In this document: positions 1-7,913 of the stretch, one piece after another
Layout of the letters: every line of letters starts with the position of its first letter
How positions within the stretch are numbered: position 1 is the stretch's first letter
Source: Gammaproteobacteria bacterium UBA2168
GTDB lineage: Bacteria > Pseudomonadota > Gammaproteobacteria > Pseudomonadales > Azotimanducaceae
NCBI GenBank assembly: GCA_002327525.1
Contig: DCWG01000076.1
Location: 15,566 to 43,433 of the forward strand
Reading direction: 5' to 3'
DNA: 27,868 nt
Translations under genes and position numbers: made by a program
The notes under the pieces: generated by a model
The model's input: the letters and a program-made list of their open reading frames with translations, nothing else
What the model was told of the DNA's origin: nothing
The model's database searches: none

Positions 1-367
1 TGGGGGATGCATTGCAGAGATTGCCGCCCATGGTGGCGCGGCCCTGAATCTGGGTGGAGCCGATCAGGTCCGATGCTTCGAGCAGTCCCGGGAGGATGCC
101 CTTCAGTCGTTCGTTCTCATACAGTTCCGCGCAAGGGATGGCGGAGCCGATGTAGATCTCGTCCTCGCCGATGTCAAGCCGGTTAGTCTCGGCTATTTTC
201 TTGATATCGACAATCGTCCGCGGTTCCCTGTCGATGCCCCGCATCTGAACCAGCAGGTCGGTACCGCCAGCCAGCGGCTGCGCCCGTTTACCTGCTTCGG
301 CGTGTTCTTTCAGAACCGCAAGCGCTTCTTCCACGGTCTTGGGCGCCACATAGGCGTACGCTCCCAT
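1..367 (-). CDS. FAD-binding subunit of a molybdenum hydroxylase (CoxM/XdhB type), 5' part only
   Basis: The 122 N-terminal residues are visible; the rest lies beyond the window edge. The protein starts MGAYAYVAPKTVEEAL and carries the AGGTDLL stretch (about residues 33-39), followed near residue 112 by TMGGNLCNASP. Both are hallmarks of the FAD-binding domain PF00941 found in the medium subunit of carbon monoxide dehydrogenase and in xanthine dehydrogenase FAD subunits. Such subunits pass electrons from the Mo/2Fe-2S subunits to an acceptor in the cytoplasm. The start is the ATG at 367, preceded by a strong GGAGG ribosome-binding site. The gene diverges from pepQ. The substrate cannot be told from this fragment, and the partner Fe-S and molybdopterin subunits should lie outside the window. 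Confidence 0.85.
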   Translation of the reverse strand, partial: MGAYAYVAPKTVEEALAVLKEHAEAGKRAQPLAGGTDLLVQMRGIDREPRTIVDIKKIAETNRLDIGEDEIYIGSAIPCAELYENERLKGILPGLLEASDLIGSTQIQGRATMGGNLCNASP

Positions 368-505
368 GCGTCCTCCGTTTTGAAATTGGTTGAAATAGGT
401 GTCCGACGTTCAAATCTAACACAACTGTGCCACTGCGACGCAAGCGGGTAGATTGGACATCCGGTCTCGAACACACCCGCGGATCCCGATCGGCTTGCTG
501 CTATA

Positions 506-1852
506 GTGGCGCACATGCAGGACGACGAACTAGTCCTCTACACCGAGCATGTCGAGGTGCTCGGCAGACGGTGGTCGGACGCACTCACGGACACTCGTTT
601 CGACGCGGTGGTCGTTCCCGCCGGCAGCGCGCGAAATTACCTGTTTGATGACCAGGCGCCTCCTTTCCGCCCCAATCCACACCTCGCGCAGTGGTTCCCG
701 GTTCGCCATTGTGAGGATGCGGCCATGGTGATCCGGCCAGGGCAGCAACCCCGGTTGTATCTCTTCCAACCGAACGACTACTGGCATCTGGTGACCGAAC
801 CACCCGACTGGGTGGGAGGTGCGCTCGAAATTCTGAGTTTCCCGGATGCGCATGCTCTCGGACAGGCACTCGCCCGCGACGTCGCTGCAGACAAGCGGGT
901 GGCGCTGATCGGTGAGGGAGACGCAACCAACCTGCCTGTCGCAGAGATCAACCCCACTCAGTTGCTCGCCCGGCTCGACTTCCAGCGTGCATACAAATCA
1001 GGTTTCGAACAGGCCTGCATGCGCGCGGCAAACACACGCGCCGCCACCGGGCACGTGGCCGCCCGTGATGCCTTTGATGCGGGTGAGAGCGAATTCGGCA
1101 TCAATCTCGCCTATCTGCGGGCTTCAGCACAGACCGAGGCCGACCTTCCTTACGCAAGTATCGTTGCGCTGAACGAGCACGCGGGCGTGCTGCACTATCA
1201 ATTCTACGAACGCAACGCCCCGGCAGCACGCCATAGTTTTCTCATTGATGCCGGCGCCGCGCACTTCGGGTACGCCGCCGACATAACCCGAACATACTCG
1301 GCCGCCTACGATGACGAATTCGCCGCTCTGGTCGAGGCGCTGGATGCCGAACAACAATCCCTCATCGCCAAGCTGGCTCCCGGTATCAACTACCTGGAGT
1401 TGCACATCGATATGCATCGCCGCGTCGCGGAGCTTCTGCAACGCTTCGATCTGGTTTCCTGCAGCGCCGAGGCTGCGTTTGCACAGGGCATAACGCGGAC
1501 ATTTCTGCCGCACGGCCTCGGTCACCTGCTGGGTCTGCAAACGCATGACGTAGCCGGACAACAGACAAGCCCGGACGGCGGACAGAATCTGCCGCCGGTA
1601 GACTACCCCTCGCTGCGTCTGACCCGGGAGATAGCGCCAGGCATGGCCTTCACCATAGAGCCGGGGCTGTACTTCATCCCCATAATACTGCGTGAACTGA
1701 GGCAAACGGATGCGGGCGGCTGGGTCAACTGGTCGAAAGTGGATCGCTTACTCCCATGCGGCGGTATCCGCATCGAGGACAACGTGCTGATGGCCGCCGA
1801 TGGGGGTGTCGAAAACCTCACCCGCGACGCCTTCGCGCAGCTTCGGGCATGA
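506..1852 (+). CDS. pepQ: Xaa-Pro dipeptidase (prolidase) PepQ
   Basis: Cytoplasmic metallopeptidase of family M24B that splits dipeptides with C-terminal proline. The 448-residue frame matches bacterial PepQ along its length, including the N-terminal creatinase-like domain (NYLFDDQ, about 44-50) and the pita-bread domain from about 165. The dinuclear metal ligands are D248 and D259 (in IDAGAAHFGYAADITRT), H340 (PHGLGH), E385 (TIEPGLY) and E424 (GIRIEDN), within one or two positions of the E. coli enzyme. The start may be the GTG at 506 or the ATG at 515; neither has a clear Shine-Dalgarno site. A TATAGT hexamer at 502-507 lies so close that a leaderless message from the ATG is possible. The stop is 10 bp before the S9 peptidase gene, so the two are probably co-transcribed. 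Confidence 0.96.
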   Translation: MAHMQDDELVLYTEHVEVLGRRWSDALTDTRFDAVVVPAGSARNYLFDDQAPPFRPNPHLAQWFPVRHCEDAAMVIRPGQQPRLYLFQPNDYWHLVTEPPDWVGGALEILSFPDAHALGQALARDVAADKRVALIGEGDATNLPVAEINPTQLLARLDFQRAYKSGFEQACMRAANTRAATGHVAARDAFDAGESEFGINLAYLRASAQTEADLPYASIVALNEHAGVLHYQFYERNAPAARHSFLIDAGAAHFGYAADITRTYSAAYDDEFAALVEALDAEQQSLIAKLAPGINYLELHIDMHRRVAELLQRFDLVSCSAEAAFAQGITRTFLPHGLGHLLGLQTHDVAGQQTSPDGGQNLPPVDYPSLRLTREIAPGMAFTIEPGLYFIPIILRELRQTDAGGWVNWSKVDRLLPCGGIRIEDNVLMAADGGVENLTRDAFAQLRA

Positions 1853-1862
1853 TCTCGCAGCG

Positions 1863-3971
1863 ATGAAGCGTCTCACTCCTTCGCGCCTGTTTAGCAATCC
1901 ACCTCTGAACCCCTCTCTGCCGGATCGCATCCTCATGTCCCCCGACGGGCAGCTTGTGACCTATCTGCTGCCGGCAGCGGATGACCGTGAGCGGCTGGAC
2001 CTGTGGCGCCACGACCTGGATAGCGGAGAGTCCCGGCTGTGGCTCGACGGGCGCGAGTTGGAAAGTGCCGGGCTGCACGGACTTTCGAGCTCTGAGAAGG
2101 CGGCGCGTGAACGTAAACGCCAGTTCGCCCACGGCATTACCGATTACCACTGGAGTAATGACGGCACCATGGTTCTATTGCCGGCATCCGGCAGTGGTTT
2201 TCTGATGGATGCCCGCAGTGGCAACGTCCAACGCGTGACCCCCGGGGGTCGTCATACCGACCTGACGCTTTCGCCTTGCGGCCACTACCTGAGCTACGTA
2301 CGCGAGGGCAGCCTGTTCGTTCTTCAGATAAGCAGTCGCGAGGAACGCTGTGTCGCGCGCTCGACCCATGCTCTGGAGTCCTTCGGCATTGCCGAATTCA
2401 TCGCTCAGGAGGAGATGCACCGCTTCCACGGCCACTGGTGGCACCCCGAGAGCCGCTATCTCGCCTTGACCCGTGTGGACGAGACGCCCGTTGCCATCAG
2501 TAACCGGTTCGAAATCGGTGCCGAGACTTTCGATGTCTTCGAACAACGTTATCCCTATTCGGGAGAACAGAATGCCGAAGTTGCTCTACTGATACACGAG
2601 TTGGCTTCCGGAGAAACTCACACGATCGACTACGCGCAAGACCCGCAAGACTACCTGGCCAGGGTGGATTTCGTAGGCGAAGAGCTCGCGTTTCAGGTAG
2701 AGGATCGAGCCCAGCAACGGCTCGATGTGCACCTGTTCGATCCCGGTAGCCGGACGACACGAAAGCTGATTTGCGAACAGGCACCGCACTGGGTCAATCT
2801 CAACGATCATCTGACGGCAATCGGCCAGGATGACTACCTGTGGGTATCCGACAGGGGCGATGGCAACCAGCTACTGCGTATTCGCGACGGCGGAGTAGAA
2901 ACAGTCACTTCCGGCGTCGGCAGAATCAACGAGATTCTCCACGCGGATGCCGACAATGCGCTTGTCACCGGCTGGGTGGAAGAGCCAACCGAACAACATG
3001 TCTACCGTATCGCATTGGCTGGAGGCACTCGCCAACGTCTGACCGGCGAACCCGGCTGGCACGAGGCGGTCGCTGACAAGGAGGGGGAATGCCTGGTCGT
3101 GCGCCGCACTTCGCTCGACAATCCCGGTGAACTCACCGTACTCGGCCGTTCCCACACACCTGACATCATCCAGACTGCGCGCATCACCGCCCAGCACCCC
3201 TACCATGCTTTTTTGGACGCGCACATCACACCCGAGCTCGGCAGCCTTGCAGCGGCTGACGGCCAGACACTGCACTACCGACTGACGCGCCCGCGCGCGG
3301 AGGCACCCGTGCCCATCATCGTATACGTATACGGCGGACCAGGGGTCCAGCGAGTGCGCAACGAATGGCCACCGCTCACTTTGCAGTTGCTCGCGCAATC
3401 GGGATTCGGTGTATTCGAGCTGGACAATCGGGGTTCGGGCAATCGCGGACCTCGCTTCGAAGCACCCATATACGGTCGACTGGGTGCGGTGGAGGTAGAG
3501 GATCAAATTGCAGGCGCACGCTTCGCCACCGGTCTCGATTGGGTAGACGGTGAGCGCATCGGCGTTTTCGGACATAGCTACGGCGGTTACATGACGCTGA
3601 TGTGTCTGTGCCGCGCGCCGGCGCTGTTCCGCGCCGGCGTGTCCGTCGCACCGGTCAGCGACTGGCACCTCTACGACACACACTACACCGAGCGCTATCT
3701 CGGTCATCCGGACCAAAACGAGGATGGATATCGGGACAGTTCGGTGTTCGCACACCTTGAGTCTCTTCGCGGCAAGCTGCTTCTGATGCACGGCATGGCG
3801 GACGACAATGTGCTGTTCACTCATACCACCAGATTGATGCATGCGCTGCAGCAACGCGCCTATCCTTTCGAACTCATGACCTATCCAGGCTCCAAACATG
3901 CTCTGCAGGAGCGCGAGGTGTCCATCCACCGATTCGAGGCCATTCTCGATTTCTTCCGGAGGCAGTTGTGA
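1863..3971 (+). CDS. Prolyl oligopeptidase-family dipeptidyl peptidase IV (S9B)
   Basis: Serine exopeptidase expected to remove N-terminal X-Pro dipeptides. The 702-residue protein has a DPP-IV beta-propeller (about 20-440) and an alpha/beta hydrolase domain (about 460-702). The catalytic triad is S572 in GHSYGGYM, D647 in HGMADDNV and H679 in GSKHAL; Y490 in VYGGPG would form the oxyanion hole. E183-E184 in AQEEMHRF is the double-Glu motif that anchors the substrate amino group in DPP-IV rather than in plain acylaminoacyl peptidases. The start is the ATG at 1863; an upstream GTG at 1800 would overlap pepQ. No signal peptide is seen, so unlike many bacterial DPP-IV enzymes this one looks cytoplasmic. 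It follows pepQ by 10 bp, and its dipeptide products would be PepQ substrates. Confidence 0.93.
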   Translation: MKRLTPSRLFSNPPLNPSLPDRILMSPDGQLVTYLLPAADDRERLDLWRHDLDSGESRLWLDGRELESAGLHGLSSSEKAARERKRQFAHGITDYHWSNDGTMVLLPASGSGFLMDARSGNVQRVTPGGRHTDLTLSPCGHYLSYVREGSLFVLQISSREERCVARSTHALESFGIAEFIAQEEMHRFHGHWWHPESRYLALTRVDETPVAISNRFEIGAETFDVFEQRYPYSGEQNAEVALLIHELASGETHTIDYAQDPQDYLARVDFVGEELAFQVEDRAQQRLDVHLFDPGSRTTRKLICEQAPHWVNLNDHLTAIGQDDYLWVSDRGDGNQLLRIRDGGVETVTSGVGRINEILHADADNALVTGWVEEPTEQHVYRIALAGGTRQRLTGEPGWHEAVADKEGECLVVRRTSLDNPGELTVLGRSHTPDIIQTARITAQHPYHAFLDAHITPELGSLAAADGQTLHYRLTRPRAEAPVPIIVYVYGGPGVQRVRNEWPPLTLQLLAQSGFGVFELDNRGSGNRGPRFEAPIYGRLGAVEVEDQIAGARFATGLDWVDGERIGVFGHSYGGYMTLMCLCRAPALFRAGVSVAPVSDWHLYDTHYTERYLGHPDQNEDGYRDSSVFAHLESLRGKLLLMHGMADDNVLFTHTTRLMHALQQRAYPFELMTYPGSKHALQEREVSIHRFEAILDFFRRQL

Positions 3972-4420
3972 GCCTGCGGGTACGCCGGGCCCGGGTCGAG
4001 GACGTCGAGCAGATCGTTGCGTTCAACCTCGCCATGGCGGCCGAGACGGAAGACAAAGGGCTCGATCCTGACGTGCTGCGCCGCGGCGTAGAGTACCTCA
4101 TCAACCGCCATGAGGAGGGCGTCTACCTGGTCGCGGAAACGGGCGCCCGCCTCGTGGGTTCATCCATGGTCACGTTCGAGTGGAGTGACTGGCGAAATGG
4201 CCGGTTCTGGTGGATTCAGAGCGTCTATGTCGCTATCGAGTCACGCAGACAGGGGGTCTACAGCGCCTTGCACGAATGGATTCGGGTAGCCGCACTCAGA
4301 GATCCGCAAGGTTGCGGCATCCGTCTTTACGTGGAGAAAGACAACTCAGCCGCACAGGGTACTTATCATGCGCTGGGCATGAAGGAGACAGTATATGACC
4401 TGTACGAGGAGGAGTTCTGA
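3968..4420 (+). CDS. GNAT-family N-acetyltransferase
   Basis: A 150-residue single-domain protein with the GNAT fold order: an N-terminal strand-helix (LRVRRARVEDVEQIVAFN), a central VYVAIESRRQGVYSAL segment around residues 87-102 corresponding to the acetyl-CoA pyrophosphate loop (Q/RxxGx), and the C-terminal LYVEKDNSAAQGTYHALGM segment typical of motif B. It transfers an acetyl group from acetyl-CoA to an amine; the acceptor is unknown. The GTG start overlaps the TGA of the S9 peptidase gene (GTGA) and has a GGAGG site just upstream, so it is translationally coupled to it. The peptidase context hints at a peptide or amino-acid acceptor, but that is only inference. Confidence 0.88.
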   Translation: MSLRVRRARVEDVEQIVAFNLAMAAETEDKGLDPDVLRRGVEYLINRHEEGVYLVAETGARLVGSSMVTFEWSDWRNGRFWWIQSVYVAIESRRQGVYSALHEWIRVAALRDPQGCGIRLYVEKDNSAAQGTYHALGMKETVYDLYEEEF

Positions 4421-5165
4421 CAACGATGAACGAACTCTCCACAATGACGTGCCTGCACCGTTACAGCCGCTGCTCGCGGTCGTCTACGCAATCTTCTGGG
4501 GCTGATGGCACGGGCTCCCCTGGATCGTGAAGCCTGGTTGCTTGAGAACGTGCTGGTGTTCGTGGCCGCCCTGGTGCTCCTGCTCACCTATAGACACCTG
4601 CCTTTTTCGCGATTGTCCTGCACCCTGCTGTTGCTGTTTTTTACTCTGCACGCCGTCGCGTCACATTACACCTACTCGCTGGTGCCATACGACGATGCTG
4701 CTCGTTAGCTCTTTGGAGGCGGCCTGAACGACCTGTTCGGCTGGCAGCGCAATCACTACGATCGGGCTGTGCATTTCGCTTTTGGCCTGCTGCCGGCCTA
4801 CCCATGCCGCGAGGTATTCGTGCGCGTTGCGAGCGTGCGTGGGTTCTGGGGCTATTTCCTGCCCCTGATCCTGATGATGGCGTTGTCGTCTCTGTATGAG
4901 CTCATCGAATGGGCGGCCACCGTCATGTTCGGGGGCGATCTCGGCATGAACTACCTGGGCACGCAGGGTGACGAATGGGAAGGCCAGCGCGACATGGTCC
5001 TGGCCGTGCTGGTGCTGCGATCGCGATGCTGTGGCGGTGGTCGTCAACATGACGCTGCAGCGCGATTTTGCTCATAAATGGGTAGAGAGCCTGAAGGTGA
5101 AGGACGCACGACCACGCGGCGAGGTGGCGATCGACCGCATGCTGCACGAGCAGGACAAACCTTGA
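4395..5165 (+). pseudogene. Degraded YjdF/DUF2238-family inner-membrane protein
   Basis: Conserved pieces of a YjdF-like membrane protein of roughly 200-250 residues are spread over frames. An N-terminal piece begins at the ATG at 4395, inside the acetyltransferase gene and behind AAGGAG, and stops at 4503-4505 after AVVYAIFWG. The next piece continues one base shifted from 4502 (LMARAPLDREAWLLE, then a hydrophobic helix and HYTYSLVPYDD). That frame hits an in-frame TAG at 4706-4708 and resumes beyond it with GLNDLFGWQRNHYDRAVHFA and SSLYELIEWAA, which are family hallmarks. Near 5010-5031 the frame shifts again, and the C-terminal end (NMTLQRDFAHKW to the stop at 5165) is in the third frame. 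With at least one nonsense change and two to three single-base indels in 770 bp, while all neighbours are intact, this looks like true decay; local sequence errors are the alternative. Confidence 0.8.
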
Positions 5166-5183
5166 TTCCAAGCCCTCAACATC

Positions 5184-5930
5184 TCACACGCCGAACAGAT
5201 CGGCGAAATTACGCTCCGTCAGCCCGCTGAGATCCCCGATCGGAATACCGCGTAACGTCGCAACGCGCGCTGCCGTGTGAGCAACGTAGGCGGGCTCGTT
5301 GGTTCTGCCGCGCACGGGTACCGGGGCGAGCCAGGGGGCATCGGTTTCGATCAGCAGACGCCCTTCCGGTACACGTCGTGCTGCTTCCCGGACATTGTCA
5401 CCGTTCTTGAAGGTCACAATACCCGCGACTGATACGTACAGGCCGCAATCAAGGGCCGCCTCGGCGAGCGTCCAGTCTTCCGCGAAGCAGTGCAATACGC
5501 CGCGAACACCCTCGAAGTTCCGCACCGCCGCTATGGTGTCCTCGCTCGCCGAACGGCTATGGATAACGACGGGTAGGTCACGAATGCGCGCGCATTCCAG
5601 GTGAAACTCGAAGCTTTCGCGTTGTCGACGTGCGTCCTCGCTCGAGGGTTTGGTGCGATAGTAGTCGAGCCCCGTTTCCCCTACACCGACCACCGAAGGC
5701 GCATCTAGATAATCGACAACCCATGCCGGATCCCTATCGCAGGCGTCCGGGTGCTGGCCCACCGTGGCCCAAACGTCAGCGTTTCTGCGCGCCAGATCGA
5801 GCACCCGGGTGATGTTCGCCTGGTTGACGCCTATGCAGAGAACGCCGCCCACACCCGCGCGCCGCGCCCGATCAAGCGCCGCGTCGGGATCGTCGAGATA
5901 GTTCAGATGACAGTGAGAATCGATCAGCAA
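5184..5930 (-). CDS. ycfH: TatD-family metal-dependent hydrolase YcfH
   Basis: TIM-barrel metal-dependent DNase-like hydrolase, about 248 residues. Metal-site motifs are present in order: DSHCHL near the N-terminus, GETGLDYY, VVIHSR, VLHCF and LIETDAPWLAPVP. The last motif, the GIVTFKNGDNVREAARRVP stretch, and the position after holB and pilZ fit YcfH better than TatD itself. Proteins of this family show 3'-5' exonuclease or D-aminoacyl-tRNA deacylase-like activities; the role of YcfH is not settled. No ATG lies at the natural N-terminus. The TTG at 5930 (LLIDSHCH) is chosen, 7 bp after the pilZ stop; an in-frame upstream ATG would extend about 26 residues deep into pilZ. It is the last gene of the fab-to-ycfH run and converges on the YjdF pseudogene with 18 bp between them. 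Confidence 0.92.
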   Translation of the reverse strand: MLIDSHCHLNYLDDPDAALDRARRAGVGGVLCIGVNQANITRVLDLARRNADVWATVGQHPDACDRDPAWVVDYLDAPSVVGVGETGLDYYRTKPSSEDARRQRESFEFHLECARIRDLPVVIHSRSASEDTIAAVRNFEGVRGVLHCFAEDWTLAEAALDCGLYVSVAGIVTFKNGDNVREAARRVPEGRLLIETDAPWLAPVPVRGRTNEPAYVAHTAARVATLRGIPIGDLSGLTERNFADLFGV

Positions 5931-5937
5931 TTGCTGA

Positions 5938-6288
5938 CTACATGGTGTGGGTATGCCGGTCGGACTGCAGAGCGCCAGCCAGGTAGGTCTCGATCTTGGT
6001 TCGAGCAACGTCGTCCTGGTCGTTGAACTGCACGCCGATACCCGCGGCTCTGTTGCCCTGGGCCCCCTTCGGTGTCACCCAGACCACCTTACCCGCCACC
6101 GGGATCTTCTCCGATTCGTCCATCAGATTAAGCAACATGAAAACCTCGTCACCAAGGTCGTACTCCTTCTTGGTGGGGATGAACAGCCCGCCGTTCTTGA
6201 CGAATGGCATGTACGCCGCGTACAGCACGGCCTTGTCCTTGATCGCAAGGGACAGAATTCCGCTTCTCGTACCGCGCTTCGCTGCCAT
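5938..6288 (-). CDS. pilZ: PilZ-domain protein, type IV pilus biogenesis type
   Basis: A 116-residue one-domain PilZ protein. It contains GILSLAIKDKAVLYAAYMPFV and NGGLFIPTKKEYDLGDEV, and later VAGKVVWVTPKG followed by AAGIGVQF. This is the pattern of the stand-alone PilZ needed for type IV pilus function in Pseudomonas and Xanthomonas. Those proteins lack the RxxxR and D/NxSxxG cyclic-di-GMP binding motifs; I also see no RxxxR here, so c-di-GMP binding is doubtful. The position between holB and ycfH is the conserved one. The start ATG at 6288 has no strong Shine-Dalgarno site. The gene lies 129 bp after holB, behind a probable promoter. Confidence 0.93.
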   Translation of the reverse strand: MAAKRGTRSGILSLAIKDKAVLYAAYMPFVKNGGLFIPTKKEYDLGDEVFMLLNLMDESEKIPVAGKVVWVTPKGAQGNRAAGIGVQFNDQDDVARTKIETYLAGALQSDRHTHTM

Positions 6289-6317
6289 TGATTCAGAGGT
6301 TGTCCAGTTCTCGCTAG

Positions 6318-6346
6318 ATGTTCCGCCGGTCCACCGCGGCTGTCAA
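6318..6346 (-). promoter_or_regulatory. Candidate sigma-70 promoter for pilZ-ycfH
   Basis: On the minus strand, TTGACA (6346-6341) and GAACAT (6323-6318) are 17 bp apart in the 129-bp holB-pilZ gap. The -35 box is perfect and the -10 box is weak. A GC hairpin, CCCCG-5 nt-CGGGG, at 6380-6394 lies upstream but has no T tract, so it is not called a terminator. Confidence 0.4.
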
Positions 6347-6417
6347 TCAGCAAAATGCAAACCTGATCACATTCGCACACCCCGGCGGGCGGGGAACAGG
6401 CAATAGGCACCCTCGGC

Positions 6418-7287
6418 TCACGATGTCCGCGAAATCAGCGTTTGCCACCGCGCCAGCAGGCGTTCCACCAGCAACTTCTCACCCTGGCTCGTAGCACTTT
6501 CGATGTTGCGCGAAAACCACATCAACTCGTCCATGAACGCCCACTGTTGGCGAGGAGTCACCGCTTCTAGTATGGCCAGGGGCCTCGTACCACGCATGTG
6601 CTGGAGCATACGCGCCTGCCACCTGCCAGCCAGGCGCACGCTGTCCTGCTCGAGCACTCGCGCCACCGCAGCACCGGCGTCACCCGCCGCGTCCGGCAGG
6701 AGCGCGGTCAGGGGCACTTCACCCATCTCCGAGGCCGCGAGTGCGGTCAATGGTGCGCCGCCATAGTCGTCCAGCAGTTCGGGGTTCCCTTGTTGTCCCT
6801 CGAACCAGTCACGGGCCAATGCTGCATCCACCGCAATCGCATACTGCTGGCAACGGCTGCGGATGGTGGGTAGAAGGCGTCCCAGCCGGCCCGAGGTCAG
6901 CACTAGATGGGTGGCTGGAGGAGGTTCTTCGAGCGATTTCAAAAGTGCATTCTGCGCGTTCACGTTCATGCGCTCGGCGCGAGCGACCACCGCGACCTTT
7001 GCGGACGCGGCCTGGGGTTTGCCGACAGCGAACTCATTCAGCTCGCGAATCTGATCGACTTTGATTACCGCACCATCCGGTTCGACGACGCGCAAATCCG
7101 GGTGGGCCACAGAATTCAGCGGACGCGCTTCATCTACGCCCAGCAGACGAACGGCGAGCCACTGCGCAAGACGCTCCTCTCCCCAGCCAGGATTACCGCA
7201 AATCAGAATGGCGTGCGGCAGTCGATCCTGCTCGATCTGTCTTTCGAGGCGTTCCGCTAACGAAGTGTGCCAGGGCAGCAGACTCAC
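6418..7287 (-). CDS. holB: DNA polymerase III subunit delta-prime (HolB)
   Basis: A 289-residue clamp-loader subunit that helps open the beta clamp on DNA. Family features are LPHAILICGNPGWGEERLA at the degenerate P-loop (no GKT, as expected for delta-prime), the IKVDQIRELNEF segment, ERMNVNAQNALLKSLEEPPP, and TIRSRCQQ with the SRC arginine-finger motif. The usual four-cysteine zinc module between the P-loop and the HPD motif is missing: about a dozen residues (GVDEARPLNSVA) replace the CxxCxxC-type loop before HPDLRVVEPDG. The ATG overlaps the tmk stop by 4 nt (ATGA), so translation is coupled to tmk, and the pilZ gene follows as in many gammaproteobacteria. Confidence 0.94.
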   Translation of the reverse strand: MSLLPWHTSLAERLERQIEQDRLPHAILICGNPGWGEERLAQWLAVRLLGVDEARPLNSVAHPDLRVVEPDGAVIKVDQIRELNEFAVGKPQAASAKVAVVARAERMNVNAQNALLKSLEEPPPATHLVLTSGRLGRLLPTIRSRCQQYAIAVDAALARDWFEGQQGNPELLDDYGGAPLTALAASEMGEVPLTALLPDAAGDAGAAVARVLEQDSVRLAGRWQARMLQHMRGTRPLAILEAVTPRQQWAFMDELMWFSRNIESATSQGEKLLVERLLARWQTLISRTS

Positions 7288-7913
7288 ACGTGCTTACCAG
7301 CAAGGAACCGCGCAAGCACCTTTCGCACATCTGCCTGAACCTGGTCGAGGGGCGCTCCGGCATCCACGACTCGGAACCGGTCGAGGCGTTGCGCGCGCGT
7401 CTGATAGACGGTGCGTACGGTATCGAAGAAGATCCGCTCCTCTTGCTCGAAACGATCGAGATCGCGTTCTCTGATGCGCGCCGCGGCTATCTCGGGGGTG
7501 ACATCAAGATAGATGGTCAGGTCCGGTTGCAGGTCTCCCTGCACGAGTCGCTCCAGCACCTCGATGCTACCGACATCCATGCCCCGACCACCGCCCTGGT
7601 AGGCGTAGGTGGCATCCGTGAAACGATCACATACAACCCAGTCGCCGCGCGCGAGAGCGGGTTCGATCACGTGCTCGATGTGCTGAGCGCGAGCGGCAAA
7701 CATCAGAAGCAATTCCGACATCTGCGAGACCGACTCCTCTCGTACACGCAGCAACAGATCGCGTATCTCTTCCGCCAGGGGCGTACCGCCGGGTTCGCGG
7801 GTCACGACGCACTCATGACCCGCTGCTGTTACCAGCGCCTGAACAAGATCGACGTTCGTGGATTTGCCGACACCCTCTGTGCCTTCCAGCGTGATGAAAC
7901 ACCCGCGACTCAA
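7284..7913 (-). CDS. tmk: Thymidylate kinase
   Basis: A 209-residue cytosolic kinase that phosphorylates dTMP to dTDP for DNA synthesis. Walker A is GTEGVGKST at residues 11-19. REPGGTPLAEEIR follows at about 39-51, the DRFTDATYAYQGGGRG substrate motif is near residues 96-111, and a lid segment RIRERDLDRFEQEE lies near 157-170. The lid carries arginines, as in the E. coli-type (class II) enzymes. The gene overlaps the stop of mltG and the start of holB by 4 nt each, giving a translationally coupled mltG-tmk-holB trio. Confidence 0.97.
   Translation of the reverse strand: MSRGCFITLEGTEGVGKSTNVDLVQALVTAAGHECVVTREPGGTPLAEEIRDLLLRVREESVSQMSELLLMFAARAQHIEHVIEPALARGDWVVCDRFTDATYAYQGGGRGMDVGSIEVLERLVQGDLQPDLTIYLDVTPEIAAARIRERDLDRFEQEERIFFDTVRTVYQTRAQRLDRFRVVDAGAPLDQVQADVRKVLARFLAGKHV

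Noticed and set aside
2871..3929. Open frame of 352 codons on the minus strand, opposite the DPP-IV gene
   Set aside because: It lies wholly antisense to a gene with complete S9 motifs, has no family resemblance and is the usual by-product of GC-rich codon bias.
4706..4708. In-frame TAG in the YjdF-like gene as a possible recoded or read-through codon
   Set aside because: The same gene also has single-base frame changes near 4502 and 5010-5031, so simple decay explains the stop better than recoding.
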